DNA of 14,823 bases from Clostridium sp. UBA701 (GTDB lineage Bacteria > Bacillota > Clostridia > Clostridiales > Clostridiaceae), in assembly GCA_002298125.1 (NCBI GenBank), contig DBMJ01000014.1, forward strand, positions 1-14,823. Direction: 5' to 3'. Shown one piece after another: positions 1-3,959 of the stretch. Position 1 is the first letter of the stretch. The number at the start of each line of letters is the position of its first letter. The notes beneath the pieces are model-generated. The model saw only the letters and a program-made list of their open reading frames with translations, was not told the origin of the DNA and did no database searches. Both the position numbers and the translations under genes were made by a program.

Positions 1-19
1 TATAATTGAGTAATTAATA

Positions 20-50
20 AAAAGGACTGGGTTCAGGACCTAGTCCTTTT
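20..50 (+). terminator. Terminator-like hairpin of an upstream gene
   Basis: A 13-base-pair stem (20-32 with 38-50, one G-T wobble) encloses the five-base loop TCAGG. The 3' arm ends in TTTT and the 5' arm begins with a run of A, so the hairpin could stop transcription from either side. No gene lies between it and the window edge. The upstream gene is not visible. Confidence 0.75.
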
Positions 51-90
51 ATAAAGGATAATTTTCTGTTTAATACAAATGATAAATTTA

Positions 91-119
91 TTGACAGCTA
101 AATGAAGTTGTGATAAATT
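91..119 (+). promoter_or_regulatory. Promoter of the rpmG-secE-nusG-rplK-rplA operon
   Basis: A perfect -35 TTGACA (91-96) is followed by a 17-base spacer ending in TGa, an extended -10, and then TAAATT (114-119). Transcription would start near 126, giving a leader of about 68 bases before rpmG. The same architecture recurs at three other promoters in this window, which strengthens the call. Confidence 0.75.
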
Positions 120-142
120 ATTAAAGTAATGCACAAAATTTG

Positions 143-170
143 GTGACATACGTTAAAGCGTTGTTATATA
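143..170 (+). promoter_or_regulatory. Possible second rpmG promoter
   Basis: GTGACA (143-148), a 16-base spacer ending in TGt, and TATATA (165-170) resemble a sigma-A promoter with an extended -10. The start would fall near 177, a few bases before the ribosome-binding site, so the leader would be very short. It matches the consensus less well than the promoter at 91-119 and may be chance in AT-rich DNA. Confidence 0.35.
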
Positions 171-193
171 CTTAAATTTGGGAGGTGTAGATT

Positions 194-343
194 GTGAGAG
201 TAAAGATAACTATGGCTTGTACCGAATGTAAGCAAAGAAACTATAACACAATGAAAAATAAGAAGAATGACCCAGACAGACTGGAAATGAAGAAGTATTG
301 CAGATTCTGCCACAAACATACACTTCATAGAGAAACAAAATAA
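194..343 (+). CDS. rpmG: 50S ribosomal protein L33, zinc-ribbon form
   Basis: This 49-residue protein belongs to the large ribosomal subunit, near the E site. Two CxxC pairs (Cys9/Cys12 and Cys36/Cys39) form a four-cysteine zinc ribbon, so it is the zinc-binding (C+) form rather than the cysteine-free paralogue that many Firmicutes induce in low zinc. The start is GTG at 194, placed by the strong GGAGGTG site at 181-187, which lies 6 bases upstream. It begins with residues VRVKITMACTEC. Position directly before secE is the usual one in Firmicutes and many other bacteria. It is first in the operon, so the promoter at 91-119 and possibly that at 143-170 should drive it. Length and motif agree with the family (about 49-50 residues). 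Confidence 0.93.
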   Translation: MRVKITMACTECKQRNYNTMKNKKNDPDRLEMKKYCRFCHKHTLHRETK

Positions 344-377
344 CATGGAATTATAAATTCGTAAGGATGTGAATTAA

Positions 378-620
378 ATGGCTGTTAAAGGGGATGCAAA
401 AAAAGCAAATACACCTGAAAGCAAAAGAAGCAAGAGGGGAATTGTGGGTTTTTTCAAGGATTTAAAAGCTGAATTTAAGAGAATAACCTGGCCTTCAAAG
501 AAAGACTTCAAAAAAGCAACAGCGGCAGTTCTTACTTTCTGTGTTATCTATGGTATCTACGTTTTATTTTTGGACTATGGTTTTGATAGCCTTTATAGAA
601 TTATAACAGGAGTTAAATAA
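378..620 (+). CDS. secE: Preprotein translocase subunit SecE
   Basis: SecE is the small clamp subunit of the SecYEG protein-export channel in the cytoplasmic membrane. The 80 residues show a charged, lysine-rich cytoplasmic N-terminus (about 1-20), the amphipathic helix region with the conserved TWPS turn (Trp38-Pro39-Ser40), and one hydrophobic membrane segment (about residues 47-65). This is the single-span form typical of Gram-positive bacteria, shorter than the three-span enterobacterial form. The ATG at 378 follows AAGGATGTGA (363-372), a modest ribosome-binding site. The gene sits 34 bases after rpmG and 45 before nusG, as in most bacteria, and no separate promoter is visible. Confidence 0.95.
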   Translation: MAVKGDAKKANTPESKRSKRGIVGFFKDLKAEFKRITWPSKKDFKKATAAVLTFCVIYGIYVLFLDYGFDSLYRIITGVK

Positions 621-625
621 AGGTA

Positions 626-665
626 AAAGGAGGTAGGGAAGGGAGTAATACTCGTCCCTTGAATT
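626..665 (+). promoter_or_regulatory. nusG ribosome-binding site bridged by a hairpin
   Basis: The only good Shine-Dalgarno sequence, AAAGGAGGT (626-634), ends over 30 bases before the nusG ATG at 666, too far for normal initiation. Between them AAGGGA (639-644) pairs with TCCCTT (655-660). If this 22-base hairpin forms, the unpaired distance from GGAGG to ATG falls to about 10 bases (634-638 plus 661-665), which is near optimal. An in-frame TGA at 660-662 rules out an upstream start. Confidence 0.55.
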
Positions 666-1187
666 ATGGCAGAAAGAGCTCGATGGTATGTAGTACATAC
701 ATATTCTGGATATGAAAATAAGGTTAAAGCTACTTTAGAGAAGACCGTTGAAAACAGAGATCTTCATAATCTTATTCAAGACATACAGGTTCCCATGGAG
801 GAACAGGTAGAAGTAAAAGACGGTAAGAAAAAGGTAACCCTTAAAAAGATTTTTCCTGGATATGTATTGGTAAAGATGATAATGAATGACGAGTCATGGT
901 ACGTTGTCAGAAATACCAGAGGAGTGACAGGATTTGTTGGTCCTGGATCTAAGCCTGTAGCTCTTACCGATGAAGAGGTTGAATCCATGGGTATTGCAGA
1001 AAAACCTGTGGTAGTAGACATCGAGGTAGGAGAAAATGTTAGGGTAATCTCTGGACCTCTTGAAAACTTTGTGGCTCTTATTCAGGAGATCAATACTGAT
1101 AAACACAAGATTAAAGCATTAGTTAACATGTTTGGCAGGGAAACCCCTGTTGAACTTGATTTTAACCAGATTGAAAAACTGGATTAA
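666..1187 (+). CDS. nusG: Transcription termination/antitermination factor NusG
   Basis: NusG binds the RNA polymerase clamp during elongation and affects pausing, Rho-dependent termination and coupling to the ribosome. The 173 residues contain the NGN domain (about 5-105), opening with the signature WYVVHTYSGYE and including FPGYVLV, and a C-terminal KOW domain (about 118-173) with the VRVISGPLENF signature. Length is typical (170-180). The ATG is the only possible start, because an in-frame TGA ends four bases before it. The gene lies between secE and rplK, as in most bacteria. Its ribosome-binding site is unusually distant and seems to depend on an intervening hairpin. I see no terminator between nusG and rplK. 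Confidence 0.97.
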   Translation: MAERARWYVVHTYSGYENKVKATLEKTVENRDLHNLIQDIQVPMEEQVEVKDGKKKVTLKKIFPGYVLVKMIMNDESWYVVRNTRGVTGFVGPGSKPVALTDEEVESMGIAEKPVVVDIEVGENVRVISGPLENFVALIQEINTDKHKIKALVNMFGRETPVELDFNQIEKLD

Positions 1188-1198
1188 AGTGAATGAAA

Positions 1199-1212
1199 AA
1201 GACGAAAGTCTT
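1199..1212 (+). other. Small GNRA-tetraloop hairpin after nusG
   Basis: AAGAC (1199-1203) pairs with GTCTT (1208-1212) around a GAAA tetraloop. No T-run follows, so it is not a terminator. It sits 12 bases after the nusG stop and 6 bases before the L1-type hairpin, and may be part of that leader or a processing or stability element. Confidence 0.4.
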
Positions 1213-1218
1213 AATCAA

Positions 1219-1246
1219 GTGGGAGGACTATAGTCCGTATAACCAC
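1219..1246 (+). promoter_or_regulatory. Ribosomal protein L1 operator-like hairpin before rplK
   Basis: Outer stem GTGG (1219-1222) pairs with CCAC (1243-1246). An asymmetric internal loop of GA on one side and GTATAA on the other leads to an inner stem GGAC (1225-1228) with GTCC (1233-1236). The GTGGGAGG and ATAACCAC strands match the L1-binding arm of 23S rRNA as I recall it (GGUGGGAGG with AAUACCACC), the known basis of L1 autoregulation. It lies just upstream of the rplK ribosome-binding site (1252-1258), so bound L1 could block initiation. A second copy precedes rplA. Confidence 0.75.
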
Positions 1247-1266
1247 ATTATAGGAGGTGTAAACTC

Positions 1267-1692
1267 ATGGCTAAGAAAGTAGTAGGAATGATTAAGCTTC
1301 AACTTCCTGCAGGAAAAGCAACTCCAGCACCACCAGTTGGACCAGCACTTGGACAGCATGGTGTAAACATTATGGGATTCTGTAAGGAATTCAATGCTAA
1401 AACTGCGAGTCAAGCAGGATTGATAATCCCAGTTGTAATTACTGTATATCAGGACAGATCCTTCAGCTTTATACTGAAGACTCCTCCAGCTGCAGTATTA
1501 CTTAAGAAAGCTGTTGGTATTGAAAGTGGTTCTGGTGTTCCAAACAAGACTAAGGTTGCTAAGATTTCAAAAGCTAAGCTTAGAGAAATTGCTGAGACTA
1601 AAATGCCAGACTTAAACGCAGCATCTGTAGAAGCTGCTATGAGCATGATAGCTGGAACAGCTAGAAGCATGGGAATAACTGTAGAAGAATAG
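1267..1692 (+). CDS. rplK: 50S ribosomal protein L11
   Basis: L11 forms the base of the GTPase-associated stalk with L10 and helices 43/44 of 23S rRNA, and contributes to factor binding and to stringent-response sensing. The 141 residues match the family length. The N-terminal domain has LPAGKATPAPPVGPALGQ, with Pro23 and Pro26 in the loop that contacts thiostrepton, and NIMGFCKEFN. The C-terminal RNA-binding domain (about 70-141) carries the SGSGVPNK loop. ATG at 1267 follows AGGAGGTG (1252-1259) at 7 bases. Translation is probably repressed by L1 through the hairpin at 1219-1246. The frame ends in three consecutive stops, TAG TAG TAA. Confidence 0.98.
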   Translation: MAKKVVGMIKLQLPAGKATPAPPVGPALGQHGVNIMGFCKEFNAKTASQAGLIIPVVITVYQDRSFSFILKTPPAAVLLKKAVGIESGSGVPNKTKVAKISKAKLREIAETKMPDLNAASVEAAMSMIAGTARSMGITVEE

Positions 1693-1750
1693 TAGTAAAT
1701 ACTTAAATTCTCAAGTTTTATACTAAATGTATAAGATATTATCTAAATCG

Positions 1751-1777
1751 GTGGGAGGTAAAAACCGTTAATACCAC
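1751..1777 (+). promoter_or_regulatory. Ribosomal protein L1 operator-like hairpin before rplA
   Basis: GTGG (1751-1754) pairs with CCAC (1774-1777). The internal loop is GA opposite GTTAATA, and the inner stem is GGT (1757-1759) with ACC (1764-1766). The conserved strands GTGGGAGG and CCGT.ATA.CCAC repeat those before rplK, while the inner stem and apical loop differ, as expected when structure rather than sequence is kept. The AAAGGAGG ribosome-binding site of rplA (1778-1785) begins immediately after the stem. Confidence 0.77.
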
Positions 1778-1793
1778 AAAGGAGGATTAGCAT

Positions 1794-2483
1794 ATGGGAA
1801 AGAATTATGTAGAAAGTGCTAAGCTTGTTGACAAGAGCGCTCTATATACTCCACAGGAAGCTATGGAACTTGCAGTTAAGACTTCCAAAGCTAAATTTGA
1901 TGAGACTATAGAGCTAGCAGTTAGACTTGGTGTAGATCCAAGACACGCTGATCAACAGGTTAGAGGAGCAGTAGTACTTCCTCATGGAACAGGTAAAACT
2001 GTTAAGGTTTTAGTTTTTGCAAAGGGTGAAAAGGCTAAGGAAGCAGAAGCTGCTGGAGCTGACTTTGTAGGAGCTGAGGACCTAGTTGATAAGATTCAAA
2101 AGGAAAACTGGTTTGGTTTTGACGTAGTTGTAGCTACTCCAGACATGATGGGCGTAGTTGGAAGATTGGGTAGAGTTTTAGGACCTAAGGGATTAATGCC
2201 TAACCCAAAATCCGGTACTGTTACATTTGAAGTAGCAAGAGCTATTGCAGATATCAAGGCTGGTAAGGTTGAATACAGAGTAGACAAAACTGCCATTGTA
2301 CACGTTCCAATCGGAAAGAAATCCTTCGGTGCAGAGAAGCTATTAACTAACTTCCAGACTTTAATGGAAGCAGTAATAAAGGCTAAGCCTGCAGCAGCAA
2401 AGGGACAGTACGTGAAGTCAGTATCTGTATCAAGCACAATGGGACCTGGAGTTAAGATCAATCCAACTAAAGTTTTGGACTAA
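1794..2483 (+). CDS. rplA: 50S ribosomal protein L1
   Basis: L1 forms the mobile stalk at the E site of the 50S subunit and doubles as the translational repressor of the L11-L1 mRNA. The 229 residues fit the family (about 230). Domain I is formed by both termini, and domain II is an inserted Rossmann-like fold in the middle (about 68-160). The signature GRLGRVLGPKGLMPNPK begins at residue 123. ATG at 1794 follows AAAGGAGG (1778-1785) at 8 bases. The 101-base gap after rplK makes translational coupling unlikely, consistent with rplA having its own L1-type hairpin. No terminator follows; a promoter begins two bases after the stop. Confidence 0.98.
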   Translation: MGKNYVESAKLVDKSALYTPQEAMELAVKTSKAKFDETIELAVRLGVDPRHADQQVRGAVVLPHGTGKTVKVLVFAKGEKAKEAEAAGADFVGAEDLVDKIQKENWFGFDVVVATPDMMGVVGRLGRVLGPKGLMPNPKSGTVTFEVARAIADIKAGKVEYRVDKTAIVHVPIGKKSFGAEKLLTNFQTLMEAVIKAKPAAAKGQYVKSVSVSSTMGPGVKINPTKVLD

Positions 2484-2485
2484 GC

Positions 2486-2514
2486 TTGACAGTAAGTTCC
2501 ACATTTGATAAACT
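2486..2514 (+). promoter_or_regulatory. Promoter of rplJ-rplL
   Basis: TTGACA (2486-2491), a 17-base spacer ending in TGa, and TAAACT (2509-2514) form an extended -10 promoter. The -35 starts two bases after the rplA stop codon. Transcription would begin near 2521, giving a leader of about 160 bases that contains the whole L10-type structure and attenuator. Confidence 0.75.
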
Positions 2515-2530
2515 ACAATAAGTTAATAAG

Positions 2531-2588
2531 GTAATAATTCCGTAGACAGTAGGTGCGAAAGCATAACAGTAAAACCTACCGAGGATTC
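2531..2588 (+). promoter_or_regulatory. L10-type ribosomal protein leader (L10-L12 binding core)
   Basis: The conserved Firmicutes L10-leader pattern is present. GTAGGT (2549-2554) pairs with ACCTAC (2574-2579), with a TGC-GAAA-GCA hairpin (2554-2563) and the unpaired AACAGTAAA strand between them. An outer stem joins TCC (2539-2541) to GGA (2583-2585), extended by A2537-T2586. In Bacillus subtilis the L10(L12)4 complex binds such a leader and promotes premature termination. The terminator needed for this follows at 2606-2641. Confidence 0.8.
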
Positions 2589-2611
2589 CAATATAAGATT
2601 TTATTGGTCTC
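2581..2611 (+). promoter_or_regulatory. Proposed antiterminator of the L10 leader
   Basis: CCAATA (2588-2593) can pair perfectly with TATTGG (2602-2607). The pairing can extend past a two-base bulge through A2585-T2608 and G2584-C2609, and further to A2582-T2610 and G2581-C2611. This fold uses both the 3' strand of the L10 core (GGA, 2583-2585) and the 5' arm of the terminator (2606-2614), so it excludes both. It would form when L10-L12 is not bound. This is inferred by eye. Confidence 0.5.
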
Positions 2612-2641
2612 TTCACGTCTCGGGAAGAGACCTTTAGTTTT
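2606..2641 (+). terminator. Intrinsic attenuator in the rplJ leader
   Basis: GGTCTCTTC (2606-2614) pairs perfectly with GAAGAGACC (2624-2632) around a nine-base loop, followed by the U-rich tail TTTAGTTTT. It lies between the L10 core and rplJ with no gene ending before it other than rplA, so it acts as an attenuator rather than an operon end. Confidence 0.85.
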
Positions 2642-2648
2642 ATAATAA

Positions 2649-2686
2649 ACAGTTTAAGACTGTGAGGAGGTGGACACACAGTAATG
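2649..2686 (+). promoter_or_regulatory. rplJ ribosome-binding site inside competing hairpins
   Basis: ACTGTG (2659-2664) can pair upstream with ACAGT (2649-2653; five pairs, loop TTAAG) or downstream with CACAGT (2677-2682; six pairs). The downstream hairpin puts the Shine-Dalgarno AGGAGG (2665-2670) in its 12-base loop and ends one base before the ATG at 2684. The two helices cannot coexist, so they could form an on/off switch for initiation. GGAGG to ATG is 13 bases, slightly long. Confidence 0.45.
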
Positions 2687-3181
2687 GGCAAGAATAGAGA
2701 AATCAAAGAAGCAAAGGTTGCAGAAATTAGGGAAAAGTTAGGCAAGGCTCAGGGAATTATATTTGCTAAGTATCAGGGCTTAACTGTTGAGGAAGATACA
2801 GAGCTTAGAAAGAAGCTTAGAGAAGCTGGTGTTGAATACAAGGTATACAAGAATACCTTAACTAATCTAGCTGCTATAGAGCTTGGAATGGATGGAATAT
2901 CCCAGCATTTAGTTGGACCATTATCCGTAGCAATGGGTTATGAAGATCCAACTGCCCCAGCAAGAATCCTTAATGATTTTGCAAAGACTCACAAGAAGTT
3001 AGAGCTTGTTGCTGGTATAGTTCAGGGTGAAGTATACGATGCTAAGATGGTTGTTCAACTTGCATCCATACCACCAAGAGAAGTATTACTTGCAAAGTTA
3101 CTTGGAAGCTTCAAGGCTCCATTATCAAATCTAGCATATTTACTTAATGCTGTTAAAGAAAAGAAGGAATCAGCTCAATAA
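2684..3181 (+). CDS. rplJ: 50S ribosomal protein L10
   Basis: L10 anchors L7/L12 dimers to the 23S rRNA at the stalk base and, as L10(L12)4, represses its own operon. The 165 residues match the family (about 165). The N-terminal rRNA-binding domain starts MGKNREIKEAKV and includes the KNTL motif (residues 57-60). The C-terminal helix, about residues 140-163, is of a length expected to carry two L12 dimers. ATG at 2684 follows GTGAGGAGGTGG (2662-2673). The gene is preceded by its own promoter, an L10-type leader and an attenuator, and can also be reached by readthrough from rplA. rplL follows after 44 bases. Confidence 0.97.
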   Translation: MGKNREIKEAKVAEIREKLGKAQGIIFAKYQGLTVEEDTELRKKLREAGVEYKVYKNTLTNLAAIELGMDGISQHLVGPLSVAMGYEDPTAPARILNDFAKTHKKLELVAGIVQGEVYDAKMVVQLASIPPREVLLAKLLGSFKAPLSNLAYLLNAVKEKKESAQ

Positions 3182-3225
3182 TCTAGAAGCTGAAAATATT
3201 GAAGAAAATTTGGAGGTGCTCAAAA

Positions 3226-3591
3226 ATGACAAGAGAAGAAATTATTCAAGCTATAAAAGAAATGAGTGTTTTAGAATTAAACGAATTAGTTAAAGCTTGC
3301 GAAGAGGAATTCGGAGTAAGTGCAGCTGCGCCAGTAGCAGTTGCAGGTGGAGCTGCTGCAGCTGCACCAGTTGAAGAAAAAACTGAGTTCGATGTAGTAT
3401 TAGCTAGCGCTGGTGCTGAAAAGATTAAGGTTATAAAGGTAGTTAGAGAGTTAACTGGTCTTGGCTTAAAGGAAGCTAAAGAAGTAGTTGATGGAGCTCC
3501 TAAGACTTTAAAGGAAGCAGTATCTAAGGAAGAAGCTGAAACTATTAAGGCTAAATTAGCTGAAGTAGGAGCTACTGTAGAAATAAAGTAA
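3226..3591 (+). CDS. rplL: 50S ribosomal protein L7/L12
   Basis: L7/L12 is the multicopy stalk protein that recruits and activates translational GTPases such as the EF-G and EF-Tu encoded downstream. The 121 residues show an N-terminal dimerisation and L10-binding region (about 1-30), an alanine-rich hinge (about 31-50), and the C-terminal factor-binding domain (about 53-121) with KIKVIKVVRELTGLGLKEAK. An in-frame TTG at 3199 would add nine residues, but ATG at 3226 is preferred. GGAGGTG (3212-3218) lies seven bases before it, and the resulting protein begins MTREEIIQAI as the family does. A strong terminator follows 20 bases after the stop, so rplL ends this transcription unit. Confidence 0.97.
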   Translation: MTREEIIQAIKEMSVLELNELVKACEEEFGVSAAAPVAVAGGAAAAAPVEEKTEFDVVLASAGAEKIKVIKVVRELTGLGLKEAKEVVDGAPKTLKEAVSKEEAETIKAKLAEVGATVEIK

Positions 3592-3611
3592 TTTCTTTAA
3601 GGTTTACTTAC

Positions 3612-3645
3612 AGAAAGCGTCTTGCCAAAAGACGCTTTCTTTTTT
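3612..3645 (+). terminator. Strong intrinsic terminator after rplL
   Basis: AGAAAGCGTCTT (3612-3623) pairs perfectly over 12 bases with AAGACGCTTTCT (3629-3640) around the loop GCCAA, and runs into a tract of six T (3640-3645). This is the best terminator in the window. It should largely separate rplJL from rpoBC. Confidence 0.93.
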
Positions 3646-3678
3646 ACTTCATAGGAAATTAAAATCCTTAGGAAGTAA
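3644..3678. repeat. Inverted repeat just after the rplL terminator
   Basis: TTACTTC (3644-3650) is the exact complement of GAAGTAA (3672-3678). Inside it, AGGA (3653-3656) complements TCCT (3665-3668). The 11 pairs flank an eight-base AT-rich loop. No T-run follows, so it is not a canonical terminator. It may stabilise the 3' end of RNA that reads through, or be an accident of AT-rich DNA. Confidence 0.4.
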
Positions 3679-3756
3679 GAAATATGACATTAATGGATAA
3701 TATTATATATGTAATGAAAAAAATATATAACTTTTTAAAATCCTCCACTTATCTTA

Positions 3757-3785
3757 TTGACATTCATAGTTTAATATGGTAACAT
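3757..3785 (+). promoter_or_regulatory. Main promoter of rpoB-rpoC
   Basis: TTGACA (3757-3762), a 17-base spacer ending in TGg, and TAACAT (3780-3785) give the same extended -10 layout as the rpmG, rplJ and L7Ae-gene promoters. The start would be near 3792, leaving a leader of about 168 bases before the rpoB ATG. Confidence 0.72.
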
Positions 3786-3835
3786 AATTAATTGCATTGA
3801 TTATTGAAGTAAGCTATAAAATGCGAAGTACAGTA

Positions 3836-3865
3836 CTGAATTATTTTTACAAAATAGGTTATAAT
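3836..3865 (+). promoter_or_regulatory. Possible second rpoB promoter
   Basis: A perfect -10 TATAAT (3860-3865) lies in the rpoB leader, but its best -35 is the poor CTGAAT (3836-3841) at an 18-base spacing. The -35 overlaps the palindrome AGTACAGTACT (3827-3837). If active, the start would be near 3872. Weak -35 boxes usually imply help from an activator or low use. Confidence 0.4.
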
Positions 3866-3959
3866 AAAAAGATAGGTGAGTTATTACCAAATTCACAAGT
3901 CCTTAGGGATAGTGTGTGTATTTGGATATTTTATGTTTATGCAAGGGGTGAGAGAGTCA

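Larger units (their letters stand above)
3592..3959 (+). other. rplL-rpoB intergenic region (368 bases)
   Basis: This is the largest gene-free stretch. In order it holds the rplL terminator (3612-3645), a second inverted repeat (3644-3678), very AT-rich DNA (3679-3756), a good promoter (3757-3785), a possible second promoter (3836-3865) overlapping an 11-base palindrome (3827-3837), and the rpoB leader. I found no RNA gene in it, and no convincing reading frame besides the 5' extension of rpoB. Confidence 0.8.

Noticed and set aside
1718..1734. Inverted repeat TTATAC/GTATAA between rplK and rplA
   Set aside because: It has six A/T-rich pairs with little stability and no T-run. It is likely chance in AT-rich DNA.
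3199..3225. Nine-codon in-frame extension of rplL from TTG
   Set aside because: GGAGGTG is correctly spaced for the ATG at 3226, and the L7/L12 N-terminus is normal from there.
3684..3709. ATGACA with TATATA as an extra rpoB promoter
   Set aside because: The spacing is only 14 bases and the region is a low-complexity AT run. A better promoter lies at 3757.
3876..3959. 28-codon in-frame extension of rpoB from a GTG
   Set aside because: No Shine-Dalgarno precedes it, and the family N-terminus starts at the ATG at 3960, which follows AAGGGGTG.
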